Origin: Varanus komodoensis
Taxonomy: Eukaryota; Chordata; Lepidosauria; Squamata; Varanidae
Assembly (NCBI RefSeq): GCF_004798865.1
Contig: NW_025335587.1
Location: 1,820,542 to 1,884,541 of the forward strand
Length of the DNA: 64,000 bases
Direction of reading: 5' to 3'
Made by a program: the position numbers and the translations under genes. This document shows, piece by piece, positions 1-13,449 of this stretch. The notes under the pieces are model-generated. The model ran no database searches, was not told the origin of the DNA, and saw nothing but the letters and a program-made list of their open reading frames with translations. The first letter of the stretch is position 1, and each line of letters begins with the position of its first letter.

Positions 1-1540
1 ATACTACAAGCAAAAGAAACAACTACAAACCACCAGTCCCTGGACAATGACCTTCTCTATAGCTGAGTGCAAGTAAATGGCAGAGACCAGCAATATGCCA
101 GGAAATTTGCTGGTCTACATTTTTAAGCAAATCAGCCTCGTTCTCACTTACAAGAACATGGCTGTTCTTTGTGAAAGCACCAGAAAGCAAGCACCAACCT
201 TGGAAAAAGAGGGCAGAGAGCTCAAGCCTTCAGTCGTGTGGTTGTGCAGCAGGTGCTGCTCTTCTGTTCAAGGGTGGGGCAGTGACAGCAGCATCTGAGA
301 AACGGAGTGCGACTGACCTCACAGAAGGTAACACCTCTTCTGGTCCACAGAACAGAGGGATCTTTGATCCAAAGTAGTGTTGGTTCCAGTTTATCATTTC
401 TTTGCATGGCTTTGGTCACCTCTAGTGATAGATCTGAGTTGCACAGTGAAATGGTCTGTGTTCATCAGAAATATAAAGATTAAAATCAGTTTGAGGGCAT
501 ATTTGGTCTCATTTGGGTTCTTATGGTAAGAGTTACACCAATCGTTCTAAGAAGAAGTAGGAGAGAAGGGTAGATGCAGCATTTATGTCCCTGATTTTGG
601 ATACAGGAAATGTGCAGACTATATGACTGGATTCCTTTTATGATTGGTTGAACTGATAGCCATTGTACTGATAATTAAAAACTCCTGGGGTGCTAAGTCT
701 GGGAGGGTGATAATTTTATCTGACTTTGTTAGGACTGTTAGCAATTTAAAATGGAGGGACTAGTAAATATCTTCATGCAATGGGTCTTTGGTTTAGCTTC
801 TTTGCATTCTTACCCTTATGCAGGCAGCTACCAAAGATTTAAATATCGATGCTGTGGGTATCCGATGGGGTTTTTGGTCACCTTTGAAGGTTAAGACTTG
901 TGGTTAAGCAAGATTTTTTTAAAGGTATAGCAACAGTTTTGTGAGGAGGGAGTTACTAGGAGGGGGAATACTGTTCCCCTTTTGCTCAAGTGATTTCAAG
1001 ATTTCACTCAAGAGTATCCAGGAAGGCAAGTTGTTTGGGCTCTGACTGATCACTATGCCTTACATGGTATTATTTTCACTACAGAGCAGTGTATATTCTA
1101 CGCAATAAACAAAAAGCTAACCCATGGGATTGTTAGGTCTACAGTGAGGAGTGAAAGCTTCTTATTTGTGAACTGCAGAGCCTGGGAATTTAGCTATTTA
1201 CCCTGAAGGCTCTTTTGGTTTTCATTTTGCTGAAAGTCTGAAAAGATTTTTCTTCACTGTCTTTGCAATTGTTTATAGTTTGAAAAATGTTATTTGTGAC
1301 CACTAGGTGGCAGGCACAAGAGCTCTTCTTTGCCTTTGCTATGATATTAATTCCAAGAAAAGGGAAGGGAGTATTGTGCATGTCAGAATGCAGTGAGCTG
1401 GCAGCAGGAAGAATGCTAGAAGACAGACGTCTAGGGGGGTCGCTGACGTTTCAGGTTTCTACTTCCCTGGTAGACCTTGACATGTCTTACATACATTGAG
1501 GGAGATGAACCAGGAAAATAAAAACAGCAAAAGAAAAAGA
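1..1540. other. Intronic sequence with no recognised feature
   Basis: AT-rich sequence with only short ORFs of no recognisable family. Nothing repeat-like was identified by eye. Confidence 0.5.
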
Positions 1541-1543
1541 TCT

Positions 1544-1570
1544 ATTCCTGTTTGTTTGTTTGTTTGTTGT
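1544..1570. repeat. (GTTT)n microsatellite
   Basis: About five GTTT units in a row, next to a LINE 3' end. Confidence 0.85.
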
Positions 1571-1690
1571 ATTTTATCCTGTCCCATTACCCATAAGGCT
1601 CCCTGGACAGCTTGCAAATAAAAATATACAATAAGATAAAATAACAATATACAAGAAAACATTAATATAGCAGTCTTGAAATCTGACAAC
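1570..1690 (-). mobile_element. L2/CR1-type LINE 3' end fragment
   Basis: On the minus strand the sequence runs as the typical squamate LINE tail: A-rich stretch, then a degraded 'gctgtccagggagcc' core equivalent to the GCCGCCCAGAG-type motif, then an AT-rich end. Heavily diverged. Assignment is by resemblance only. Confidence 0.5.
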
Positions 1691-1858
1691 CTAACAAATA
1701 AAACCATGCCAATTGTTAAAACTTTACCAAGTTCAAACTGACAGAAAAGGCAGTCTATAGCCAGATATAAAATTTAAAACCATTAAAATCCTTCTAAGGG
1801 TTAAAATATAGGGAAAATAAAACCCTACATTGTATTCCTTTTGGTGACACTTTAGATG

Positions 1859-1945
1859 AATCATAGAATCATACAGTTGGAAGGGGCTGAGAAGGCCATC
1901 GCCTCCAACCCCCTGCTCAATGCAGGACTCAAGCTTCCCATCCAA
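1859..1945 (-). mobile_element. CR1 LINE 3'-terminal fragment
   Basis: Carries the hallmark 'gaatcatagaatcatacag' repeat followed by 'ttggaaggggctgagaagg' and 'caaccccctgctcaatgca', the standard CR1 3' UTR end in reverse orientation. About 85 bp, severely 5' truncated as is usual for CR1. Confidence 0.88.
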
Positions 1946-1989
1946 TTCTAACTAAGCCTGCTTAGCATTCATTTCCCCAGGTACTTTCA

Positions 1990-2125
1990 GTTTCTGTTTT
2001 AAGAATTTTATACTGTACTTTTCAACTTTTATATTTTTATATTGCATTTATCACCTTGTATTACATGGTTTTAATTGTGGAGAATTTTCCGGACAGCTTC
2101 TGGTATTGGGCAGCATAGAAATATA
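1990..2125 (+). mobile_element. L2-clade-like LINE 3' end
   Basis: A T-rich lead is followed by 'ggacagcttctggtattggg' and 'cagcatagaaatataataag', a decayed version of the GCCGCCCAGAG...TTGGGCGGCATAGAAAT tail. The better-preserved copy at 7560-8020 ends in a related motif. Confidence 0.6.
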
Positions 2126-2129
2126 ATAA

Positions 2130-5100
2130 GTGTGCACAGAACTCTAATCTGTTGAGTTATTCTACCAACTTTCCTCCTTCATTTTTCCCTATTTGAAGCA
2201 AGAACAGAAATTTGGGTTACATGGCACACAAGAAATCTAACATTTTGGTTTTTGCATTTCTATGCATTTATAAAACAGTCTTCAGCTCATTTTATATGTA
2301 CCAAAATGGTTATTAAATGCATAATCATTTAATGGAAAAGATTACAATGTATAGCAACATTTATATTTTGTGGGGAAAAAAACTTGTTTTTTCAACACTG
2401 CAGATGTAGTGTTTGATGTAGAAACCAGATTGGAATGGGCTGATAGATAAACATATGTGAAATTAACACTGCCTGGATATAGACTGATCCATCTGTCCCT
2501 ACGGTGGCAGTGCCTCACTTCCTGACCTTTGCAGTATAGTTTGCATCTGCTGTTATGAATTCAGCCCCAAGGAAGCCTTAAGGATATCTATTGTTGATAT
2601 GGTATTTCAGTAAGGGATATAGGAAATGCCTAGACAGAAGAAACTACTCACAACTGCTGGATGTCTGTTGCATTGAAAAAGTGTTTTAAAAGATGGATGC
2701 CTAAGTGCAGATGTCTCCTGGCTGTGTTCTACAGTTGTGCATGACGGACTTGCAGCTCTGTGATTTTTGCACTATTATTTTTTTAACAAAGCTAAAGCAG
2801 TATAAGAAATTACATAGGTAAGCTGTGCCTCTTTGTTACTTAAGTATTTTGTCACACTGTATATGTTATCTTGCTGATAGAGGTGTGCAGAAACCACAAG
2901 TTTTGATTCAGATGTTGATTTGGAAAACAGCCTGATCTAGCCTGGACAGATAGGGAAGCTGTCTGGTTGAACTCAGGCCACAAATCAGGACATTCAATGA
3001 AATATCAGTGAAAATCAACCAGTGGTGCTAATTTTCACCTGTTGGCAAAGTAGATAAGATATGCATGCATAGGAGGAGGAAAAATAGCCACTCATGAAGC
3101 TGGCTAAATTTCAGACAAATATGTGCAGGGGTGTTTGTATCATATCTGTTTTCATGTGGATTGTTTTAGAAAGAGTATCCAGTGTGGAGTACACACATTT
3201 TCCAAGCAAGAACCCCATGTACACCCTTCAAGGGTCTCACAGACTTCACAAAACTTCTTTTAATACTCCTGCTGTTCAACAGAGAACTAGCAAATAGCGG
3301 CAATATATTACTTCAATATCCCTTTCCCAAAATTTGGGACTGGAGAGCCTTGGTGAAACCATTCACTGGGATTTGAAGCCAGAGCTCCCAATCACAAAAC
3401 AGTGCTACCCCTTCCACTCTGCTCTTTTCATTATATGAAGAGGGCACAGAAATTATTAATTCTGCAGTTGTGCTACCTGTGTCTGTGTTCCCCAAACCCA
3501 AATTGCTAACTAATCTTCAGGAGTGTTCAGATTTAAGTATAATCTGTTTTGGAGAATACTTGTTTCAATATGAACACCTCCCAAATGGTGTGGGATGCAG
3601 AGAAATCCAGGGTACATTCCTCATGTCTAACAAAATGATGTTGGTTTTTTTGGGGAATTCTTCACTCCAAATTCTATGGACTTCACAAAGTAATGCACAG
3701 GTTGCTGCCACGTACCAGTGATGGTCTGTTCCATGAATAGAAGGGAAAACAAGCAAAAAGAAAAAAATGGACCTATGTACCTTTCTCCTTCCTTTCCTGT
3801 AGTCTTTTCCTCTGCTTACAAGGTGAACATCTATTTCTTAGCTGCCTCCACCAATCCAGCCTCAAAATCCTCCAAGGGAAAAATTCTATGCATCCTTAGA
3901 AAGAAAAACCTCCTAGCATTCTCCAGCCAGCAAAAATACATAGCCTTTGCATGCATTGTATTTTATCTTTAGTGCCTTATCAGGTAGTATAAGGGTTGGA
4001 TATTAGATGTGGGATGAATATCCCCCTTCCCACAAAATAAGCAACCACAAAAATCTTAAAGTTTAAAATGTCAGTATTAAAAAATAAATATGAGACATAG
4101 GCATGCATGTGTGAACGCATACACATACACCACATGGATAGCCTGTTTTCCTATTTTATTCAAGCCTTTCTAAAATCTCTCTCCCTCTGACCTTCTGTTG
4201 ACCTCTATAATTTCCTGATCCTGAGCACAGCTTCCTGAAATCAAAATTCTAACAAAATTTAACCGCTAAACTATTAAACTTTTGACTGACACTCATTAAT
4301 GCATGAGTGAAGATTTATTCATTAATGCATACATGAAGATTTAACCCTATAATAGCCTAAAATCTAATATACAGAAAGAAAAGTTCTGTTCCTTCACAAT
4401 TCCTGTAACAGTTTTTCATTAAAAACACATAAGCATTTGAAACAAAAATGCTTCAGTGTTTTGTTTTTTAAAAGATTCTAGATTTCTGATGTGCCAACAA
4501 TTACGTGATACCACAACATTCAAATATAAGCCAATATGCTTTCTAAAGAAACATGTTTTTTGTTCACTGAGAATCAAAAAAGATTTTCCTCCTTCAATAT
4601 TTCTGTTACCTTTTACCACTGAAGCAGTTTTGTTTTAAGAAAACCATCATGAAGTAACACAAATGAGGTGGTGCACTGACATGAGGATATTCATAAACCT
4701 TTCTTCCCTATACAATCTGATGAGGACAAATGAAGCATGTGAAAAAACCCCCACCAAGTTGTACCATTGTCAAGACCATAAAATACTGCAAAAAAACAAG
4801 GAAGAACATTCATTTTAACAAAGGATGCTTTAACTTTCATTTAAGGAAGCCATATGTATGGGACCAAAAAGAAAAAGGGAAAGATAGAGACTGGGTGAAC
4901 ATCAATCCACTTTTGTTTGGATTGGGCTGTCCTTGGAGATACGTCTATAATTTACTCTCCCAAGGGAAATTTCGCTCAAGTGCAGCGATTTTTCATTTCA
5001 TTTGGTTGATGGACTAAGAGACTCTCAAGGGAATAAAAAGCCCTTTTAGACATTATTTATATACCGCAACATGAAGGAGCATCACATTTTGATAGCAAGA

Positions 5101-7540
5101 CCAACTCTGTGTGTGCATGCACACACACAAAAACACACACGCTTTCTCTTACCAATGCCTTGTGATCAATGGCGGGGTCAATAATCCTATTTCAAAAGCA
5201 GTCTTGCTGCTGAATGAAGTAAAACAAAGTAGAGCCTGAAATAATAGAGTATGACAGAGTACCACATGCACTGTCATCCTCCAAATAAGAAAAGCCGAGC
5301 ATTTCTACATGAGAAAATCCAAGGGAGTTGTTTGCCAGAAAGAAAGGCGCACTTCCTCATGGACTGTTTGCCCAACACATAGTCTCGCAGGTTTCCCTCT
5401 CTATGAAAGGATGTACATATGCTGGTGAGCATACTAACAGAGACTCTTGATGACTCAGGCAAAACATGGCTTCCTTTATTTATCACTGCGTAGAAAGATA
5501 GTTACTTGTTCCTTAAATTATTGTTGCACCAACTTATGTCTAGTTTTGCTAGGCAAAGTGACAACTGTGCTAGAAGATTCATATCAAGCTGCTGATTTAA
5601 TGCACAAGGACTGCATTTAGATATTAAAAATCTAAATACAAAAAACAGCCTGAAGTGACTCTGCCCCTATCACATGTCCCCATTGCTTCTTTGCACTTAG
5701 CTATGCCACCTCCAAATTCAATTTTTGTGATTATACCAATCATGAAAATGTAAGCACATTAAATCATCCCTACAATTTATCCTAAGTACAGAATGAGGAC
5801 TAATCTTGTGCAAGTAGCACACTTAGTCAATAGCATACACACTGATTATTTTTAGTTTTATCACAGCAAGCACTGGCTTCTAGGAAGCAAACTCTGCATG
5901 AATTCAGAGTTCATATTTCACATATGTTTATCCATATGAACAGGGAGTAGAACTTGTAAAAAAGACATGGGCTCTGTAGTGCCAATGGTATGTTGAGGAG
6001 TCAATTGTGTCAGTAACAAGTGAAAAAATATTCAGAGCTGTGAAAAGCTGTCTTATAGGAGAAATAGGAGCACACATCAATAACTGAGGGGGCATGACGG
6101 CATGGTGTAATGGAAAATGACAGTATTGTTTTACAAAGTATCTTCTGTTACAGAAATATTGAATAGAGATTACCTGCTTTCAAGGGTAACTATGATAATG
6201 ATCTAAAAACGAAGTAATGGTTTTAAGAGGTAAAAGGGGAGGCAAACAATATTTTACATGCTAGCTAGCAATATTTTACAAGTTGTTCAATATTTTACAA
6301 GTTTTTCATCTTATTTCGGAATAAAACAGCAGAGAAGAGAGTATCTTTAGCTGGGAGTGCTAGTGTCTGTGCAATAAATATTATGGCAGATGGTTTGAAT
6401 GTAAATTAATGGCAATTGCAATTGAATGACTGTTGGATGCCCCAAGAACTTCAGGGTCCTTGAGAGTAGATTGCAAAGTTGTGTGTCTGTATGGGGAAGG
6501 ATTAATAGATGAAGGTGCTCTAAAAGAAACTTGAAGCACCAGGGATTGCCATCACTCAATTAATGATCAAAATATCTGGGAAAACTAGGCTAAATTAGGT
6601 AACATTCTTCAGAGATGGATTTCAGCTCTCACAGTGTTGAATGCACTTTGTAGACAATGCAATTTGAGGTGTAATCTATGCAAATAATGCCACACATATA
6701 TATTTTAAAACACTGCAACAAAGATGCACCACAGGTTTCCTGATAGCAGCAAAACCTCTGAAGGGAAAGATGCAGATGCTTTCACAATATCAAGGCTGAT
6801 GTTGTTTCAGCAGGCTTACAAGCAATCTGTAGAAATTCAAACTACACCTAACAGGGAATTGCTGAGAGTGAGGAGTTATGCCAGAGAAAGTGGTTTTACA
6901 AGGCCAAATGGGGCTCTATTAGTTCACCAAGTGATCTGATTTTACAAGGAATGAAATTTATAGTACACCTTCTGGCAATCTGCAGAGGTAGCTATGTTTG
7001 AGACCTCTAGTGTGTTACATACATTATGAAAGCACAGATGAAAGAATGTCATGTGTGGGGGTGGGGAGGTAAGATTATTTTAAAGGTGGTATTTAGACTG
7101 TGACTGAAAAGGTACTGTGACTGATGTCTGCAAATTTATTTTATGGGGAAAACAGGCCTTGTATTCATATTAAAACTGTTCAGCCCTTTACGTTATCTGC
7201 AGTACATCCCCTGCTCCATGTTTTTAGAAAAGTACCTCCGCATCTTCCATCAATGGAAAAGTTTGGAGACCAGGGAATACTCTAGTGCATTTCAGCACAC
7301 GCTCTTTTCTCTGAGCCACTCTGTCACACCACTAGCTTGGAGGGGCATGTATATTTATCAGGCCTTCTTTCATTTCCAGAAATCTTTCATTTCTAACAAA
7401 GCAGCTCAAAACAACTTGCATGTTGGTTTACATTCTGTCCTACAAATTTCACTTTTTTCCTCCAATAAGCACCTCTTCAATAGCGATGATAACACGGCAA
7501 ATGATTTGTCTGATTGCGGTCACTAAGGGTTTCCATTCTT
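2130..7540. other. Intronic sequence, largely single-copy by eye
   Basis: No transposon family recognised. It contains small local repeats: two 25-bp near-copies at 4293-4317 and 4319-4343 (TCATTAATGCAT core), CA-rich sequence near 5110-5143, and the 12-mer caatattttaca three times at about 6247, 6269 and 6288. Confidence 0.45.
5110..5143. repeat. CA/TG-rich simple repeat
   Basis: Short GT run, a GCATGC centre, then interrupted CA runs, giving a weak inverted arrangement of alternating purine-pyrimidine sequence. Confidence 0.65.
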
Positions 7541-7559
7541 TCCTAAAATAGCTCAGGCC

Positions 7560-8020
7560 CAATTTAAGGTGTGGGTGATTACCTATAAAGCCCTAAATGG
7601 CTTAGGGCCTGGTTACCTAAAGGAGCATCTCCTTCCATATGTGCCTATCTGCTCCTTAAGATCTGGAGAAGACACCCTTCTCTGGATGCCCTCCCTGAAG
7701 GGGATTAGGAGGGTGACTACCTGGAAAAGAGCCTTCTTTGTGGTGGCACCCTGATTGTGGAATTCACACCTCAGAGAGGTTCATCTGGCACCATTATTCT
7801 TTTTGGCTCCAGGCCAAAACCCTTTTATTTTCCCAATGTCTGTTTTAATTGGGGGTTTATTATTAGTTAAATTTTAGGATGCTATGTTTAAAAAGAAAAT
7901 AAATTTTGTATTGTTAAACCATCCCGAGACATCGGTAATGATGTGAGCCGCCCCGAGGCTTCGGCGAATGGGGCGGCATAAAAATGTTTTAATAAATAAA
8001 TAAATAAATAAATAAATAAA
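7560..8020 (+). mobile_element. L2-clade LINE, ORF2 C-terminus and 3' end
   Basis: Encodes TYKALNGLGPGYLKEHLLPY, then LRSGEDTLL, RRVTTWKRAFFVVAP and, across a frame break, the WNS-type segment. This is the characteristic C-terminal part of L2-clade ORF2 (YKALNGL...LLPY...RAF..VAP). It ends with 'gagccgccccgaggcttcgg', 'ggggcggcataaaaatg' and a (TAAA)n tail at about 7992-8020. Strongly 5' truncated. The intact core motif suggests it is younger than the nearby copy at 8600-9000. Confidence 0.88.
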
Positions 8021-8021
8021 G
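7992..8021. repeat. (AAAT)n tail microsatellite
   Basis: Seven or so AAAT/TAAA units directly at the 3' end of the L2-clade LINE, as expected of its tail. Confidence 0.9.
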
Positions 8022-8274
8022 CGACAGTCTACAAAAGGTTTAAATAAATAAAGTGAAGTATTTCGCTAATAAAGAAGCAAAAAGGTGTGCATGATAGATG
8101 TACTGTAGGTTTACCCACCCAGGTGAGTGGCATTAACATTTTTCTGGGGGCAAAAGGGATCTTTTGTAGAAGTCGGATTCCTTGCACATTCTGTTTTTTT
8201 CCATATTCTGTCCTAACAGTGGCTTATTCTTCAGCATCTTTTGGTGGAGTTGTAGAACTACATGTTGAAAATTC

Positions 8275-8430
8275 TAATTAATATTATAGGGTTGGACTTT
8301 GCATTATAGCCCCGTACTGATTGTACTACATCTTGCCTTGGCATTAGAACCACTTCATTTCTGTTGTCATTTCCAGAGCAAACCAGTTTGTGTTTGTCTG
8401 ACTAAAAACATCCCATTCCAGTCCACTTCA
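8275..8430 (-). mobile_element. Old RTE-like LINE fragment
   Basis: Resembles 49555-49680: both share 'cattata.cccc.tac', a 'tgtactacatcttgcct'-type block and 'tttccaga' in the same order. The 49-kb copy adjoins an RTE endonuclease segment on the minus strand, which gives the family and orientation here by analogy. Confidence 0.45.
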
Positions 8431-8599
8431 CTTCACTCATACCAAGTACTGTAAAGTTTAACCATTCAATTTCTTACTTTGTGGTTTCTGGTTGCATTGA
8501 TGCATACTCCTCATGTTTCATGTTGCAATTGTATGTGGATGGAAGTAGCCTAGCCACAACTCCCATTGAGATAGAGTAATGCATAGTATGTGAGGCTGC

Positions 8600-9000
8600 C
8601 TATGAAACCAATCAGAAACTGCAGCTGGTTAAACACAGCGGTGCAAAATACTCAATTCTCTGAGACTGAGTAATTTGATCATATCATACTTGGGCTTTAT
8701 CAACTGTACTTTCCAAATCCAGTTTAAAGGCGCATTCTAGGACTGAATACACAGTGCTGGCTTTAAGATTTAAAGTCCTTAATGACTTGGAAATAGAATT
8801 CCTGGAACACTACCTTCTCCTTTATATACCAGTCTGAACCTTGAGATCATCTTCAGATACCCTTTCCAGGTATTCCTATCAAGTGAAGAGTGGCTATAAG
8901 TAGGAAGGCCTTCAGGGAGATGGCATCCTGGTTTTTAGTTTTCTGAACAACTATTTGTGTTCTATGTATTTGTTCATTACCTGCTTTTATTCTTGTCTTC
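8600..9000 (+). mobile_element. Decayed L2-clade LINE C-terminal fragment
   Basis: Scattered matches to the L2 ORF2 end remain: a 'lvkhsgak' region, FQIQFK, KSLNDLE-like, EYLL-like and TLRSSSDT-like segments in successive frames. Many indels have broken the frame, so it is clearly older than the neighbouring L2-clade copy. Confidence 0.6.
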
Positions 9001-9059
9001 CATGAATTCTTCTGGGAGCTCCTTTGTTTGATTTTTGCTTCATTCTATTTGTCAAATGC

Positions 9060-9505
9060 CAGCTTCTTTGCTTGCTTTTTTGACTCAGCAGTCAGTAGAG
9101 GAGCACTGAGCAACATGCGAGACCCATGGGCAGTGTGACATAATAAAGACTGATGGCTACTAGAGATAGTTTGTTCAGTACTTCTTGAGTAGGCACCAGG
9201 CTAAGTGTGACACTTATTCCCACTGCTTCCATGGCAAATTTATTGGTGGGCAGGGGGGAGGGGTCAGGCTGATGGCAGGGAACAGTGGTGGCACTGAGCC
9301 CAGTACTCAGCTTGGTACTGAAGAAGAAGTGCTGTGCTGAGCAATGCAGCTGCAGCAGCTGACACGCTGTGATTTTCCAGGTAGGAGGGACCAGGATGGA
9401 GTGAAAGGATAGCTTGTCCAGGACCTCTGCAGCCCTGATTAGCCCAATAAGTTGTGTGCAGGATTGTTTGTTTCTGTCACTTGCAATTAGAGACTTCTAG
9501 TACAT
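9060..9505. other. Intronic sequence, moderately GC-rich, unrecognised
   Basis: Contains G-rich stretches near 9245-9265 and a CAGCTGCAGCAGCTGA near-palindrome near 9346-9361. No gene or repeat family assigned. Confidence 0.4.
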
Positions 9506-9511
9506 ACCCAA

Positions 9512-9912
9512 CTATAAGGAAGGCTGAGTGCTGAAGAATTGAGGCCTTTGAATTGTGGTGCTGGAGGAGACTCCTGTGAGTCCCTTGGACAGCAAGGCGA
9601 TCAAACTGGTCAGTCCTAGAGGAGATCAACCCTGACTGCTCTTTAGAAGGCCAGATCCTGAAGATGAAACTCAAATACTTTGGCCACCTAATGAGAAGGA
9701 AGGACTCCCTGGAGAAGAGTCTAATGCTGGGAACAATAGAGGGCAAAAGAAGAAGGGGACAGCAGAGGATGAGGTGGCTAGATGGAGTCACTGAAGCAGT
9801 CGGGGTGTGAGCTTAAGTGGACTCCGGGGGATGGTGGAGGACAGGAAGGCTTGGAGGAATGTTGTCCATGGGATTGTGATGGGTCGGACATGACTTTGCG
9901 ACTAACAACAAC
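9512..9912 (+). mobile_element. RTE-BovB LINE 3' end
   Basis: The first part matches the BovB ORF2 C-terminus at DNA level ('gaattgaggcctttgaattg', 'tggtgctggaggagactcct'). The next part translates as KLKYFGHLMRRKDSLEKSLM and GKRRRGQQRMRWLDG, the BovB signature. It ends with 'cactgaagcagtcgg', 'ggtcggacatgactttgcga' and an ACAAC tail. 5' truncated, low decay. BovB is characteristic of squamates and of some mammals that acquired it horizontally. Confidence 0.95.
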
Positions 9913-9924
9913 AAGTACATACTC

Positions 9925-10020
9925 TTCCCAGTTTACACTAAGAATTCTATGCATGTTTACCTGAAAGGAAGTTCCACTGTGTGCGATGGGGTTACTCCTA
10001 GGTAAGTGTGATTTGTATAG
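9925..10020. repeat. Partial foldback MITE-like repeat
   Basis: 'ctatgcatgtttacctgaaa' followed by 'ggggttactcctaggtaagt' is a decayed form of the palindromic repeat seen better at 57.8-58.3 kb (TTACC...GGTAA arms). It directly follows the BovB tail. Confidence 0.5.
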
Positions 10021-13000
10021 CAAAACAAGTCACTCAGTCCTTTTTCATGAATAGTTTTCTCTGGCCTGCATCTGAATTCTATTATACAATCCAGAAATCA
10101 AGTTGAAATTGTATCTAGAGTCTAATGGGGCAGCTGAAATGCCTCTCTGGGCAGAGCCTGTCTCCATATAAATGGTTCGCTGTGTCTTACAATATCTCAA
10201 AGCAACAGCATAGTTTCCTGCTAATCAAAAAGAATCTTTGATGCTCTCTTCCCCTTTTAAGGAGACCATTATTCTAGGTTCTCTTGATTCATGACATGAC
10301 ATAAAAACTCCTGGACTGAAAGCTTCATTTCTCTCTTGAAGATCATTCTCACCTTTTCTTCCACCAGGAAAGCAGAGGTATTTAACTCACTAACTAATCA
10401 TAAAGGCATTTTAAACTAACAAGATAGGAAGTCCCCTTGAAACTCAGTTCCAATCACAACTCTACTGAGATTCTGTGCTTTCTATAAATGTTAAAGTGAT
10501 GGAAATCTGATTCTCCTGATGTGAAACCAGCATAAAGGCATACATAAATGTATGAAGTTTAGTTGAAATTATGCACACTTGACAAATCTTTTCCAAGATA
10601 TTTAATTTTGCTTTTACTTTTAGAACATCCCAGTAATTTTTCAAGAAGCAGAAGCCTTTTTTTTTTTAAAGCTGGTCTTCTTCCCTATGCCTACCTTATC
10701 ATCATTTCAGGTTAATCCTCAAATAAAGGACAGCAACCGTACCTGAATACAGAGCAATATATATTTAGCCTGCAGTGTTATATAACCTGTCAGTTAACAA
10801 ATGCATGACACAAAGTAAAGCCATGTAACCCAATTGAAACAGTTTGTATGGGAGGCTGATTTCCCTTGGGAACAGCAACATCAAGTAAGAAACTGAACCC
10901 GTTAAGTATAACCTTTTCAAAGGGCAGAAAAATTCAAAGGTAATCAAGGATTTTCCCCTAGAAGGGCATTTATAATTATATTCCACTTTTATTTATAAAA
11001 AGCCTTTTAATGTTGGTACTACAAAAGGACTCCATACAAAGAAGCCTTGCTTTATATAACTGGATTCTATCCCCAAGTCCTTTTTATATGCAAAGCACTC
11101 TTGACACAAGCTAAGCACTGATAGAGGAGAATTCCCTTTCAGAACCAGAAGATACATTTTCAAAGTAGTAGCCATATGTCTCTCACTAATACCATGGAAG
11201 AGATTATATTAAAATAAAGTGTGATATATTCATTTTTCTCTTTCATTCCAAAGTGGTGATTATTGTTTTTTAAATTCCATCAGTCCAAGTGGTTATTACG
11301 TGATGAGTAATAAATGGATTCCGGTGAGCCCCAAAGTGAACACGGGCCCCACATCTCCATAGACAGACAACTGCGAGGGAAAACCTCTTTCTTTACCTGT
11401 GTCACGCACAGCCAGCCAAGGCCAGGGGCTCAGAACATCCTTGGGCATATTTTGAGGTAGTGGACAAAAGAAGGTACAATTCATTGTAACCACCCTGTTG
11501 TTTTTATTTTTATTATTCATTAGATTTTATTTTCTTTTTCCTCTCTCTCTCCTTCCTTCTTGTTAGAGTGGCCCTATTGCTGTTTAGAAGTGTGCAGATT
11601 CTTCTGACAGCAGAATGGACAGAGCAAGGTCACTGATGATAAAAGGAGGGTCTGAGCATACATTTTATTTGCCAGATGCACAGGTCTTCCACAGGATTGA
11701 AAATTTCACTTCATAAACACAACTGCAGCATTTCCTGCATTCTGTTTCAGACTCATTTGGGCACTAAACAACACATGGAACAGAATCTAATAATCCTTTA
11801 CTGAATTTAGATTTTCTTGTCTAGCTCTTGAACAGAAAATATGATGGGAAGTAAAAGAGCCAGGGTTCATTTTGTACTGCTGTGTGTACTCCTGTGTAGC
11901 CTGCACAAAGGGCTAAAAATGGCGCTGAGGTCACACACACAAACCCTGCCTTCAGTGTTCCTCTGTATGCTGGTGTGCACTCTTTGTGCCTGGCCTTGTT
12001 GCATTAAGGAGCAACGTTCATTTATTTTTTATTCTGAATTTCATTAAACTGAAACAAAAGACACCCCCTGTAAAAATAAAAAAGCATAATTTTTCTCAAA
12101 GTTCAAAAAGCTCAGTTAAAATAGATGGATATGAATTACATCCCCCTGTACATTTTATATGAAGCAGGATATACTATTATCCATAAGCATAGCTGTGAAT
12201 AAGCTTCAAAGTGCTGACTAAATATCCATGTATTTAGCTGTTGATGGGTTTCGACTAAAGGCCACCTGTTCAAATTTTAAAATGTCATTAAGTTCTCAAT
12301 CCATTGTGTTACCAGAGTGGCAATTTTTCCTTCCAATACTGTAATATTGTATCATAATGCTGTTTTTCAGCTGACAAAAGGGCATGGAAAATCCATTTAC
12401 TGTGCTCTTGCATTAAGCTCAAAGAAGCAGGTAGATAATGAATAAAAACATCTATCAGTAAAGATGAAAGAACTTCTGACAAAAGTGTATGTGTTATCTG
12501 TATTATTGCCTCCTCCCCAAAAGAATTAGTTACTGGGATTGCCAAAACATATGCATAAGAGAAGCATTAGCCATGTTACACTTTCAGAAGTTTTCCTATT
12601 TAGACAAGCCCTTATTAAAATATATGTTGTGGCATCAAATATGACATAACAGTTGACGTAAGTGTTTGCTAAATAAGATATAACCTATGATTCATTGGCC
12701 CTTTTGAGATGGATGTCAGTCAAATAATCCCTTGATTAGATAAGATATGACAATCCACTTCTGTTTCTATTCCAAGACTCAGTGTATCACTGATAATATA
12801 TATTTCTAAACCTGGATCATGGGTTGATATATGTGATCAGCCTAAGTAATTTTAATATGAAAGGCAACTCTGAAGCTACAAATGCAGCATGGCCCAAAGT
12901 GGACTCTTGCAAATGTTTCCTCTATAACTGACAAATCATGGTTAGCATGAAAAGCAGAAAATAGCAGGAAGTTAACATCAGCACCCCTTAGCTAATGCAA

Positions 13001-13440
13001 GGTAAAAATTAGCTTCAACATCCAAGACTGCTAGACAAATGTTTTCCTACAGCTCTTATAAAACATTCAATCTAAGTTTCCCCATAAAATTAATTTTGCA
13101 TGTGAAAATGGATCAAACTGTAATTGGTATGATACTGTGCACCAAAACTCTCTTGCTGCTGTAATATACTTTATTTTAGCCTGTTGGCAGCCCAGCGCAA
13201 TGCATCTGGGGAGAGGAACCAAACATGAAGATTCCAAAATGACCAAGAACAAAGTTGAATCCAAGCAGATAACGTTGTAAGGAGCAGGGCATGGGCAGCA
13301 GGCAGCTGTGCTTGAAATGCTGGGACTAGGGCACAGGTGCAAGATGGAGTCCTGCAGTAAGTTCAGAGGACCAGAAGCAAGAGGCACATTTGTGTAACAG
13401 TCCAGAATGAAAGCCAAGGAGATGATAAATCCAAGCAAAC
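10020..13440. other. Intronic sequence with no recognised feature
   Basis: AT-rich, only short meaningless ORFs, a pyrimidine run near 11520-11560 (CTCTCTCTCC), and no transposon recognised. Confidence 0.45.
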
Positions 13441-13449
13441 ATAATCAAA

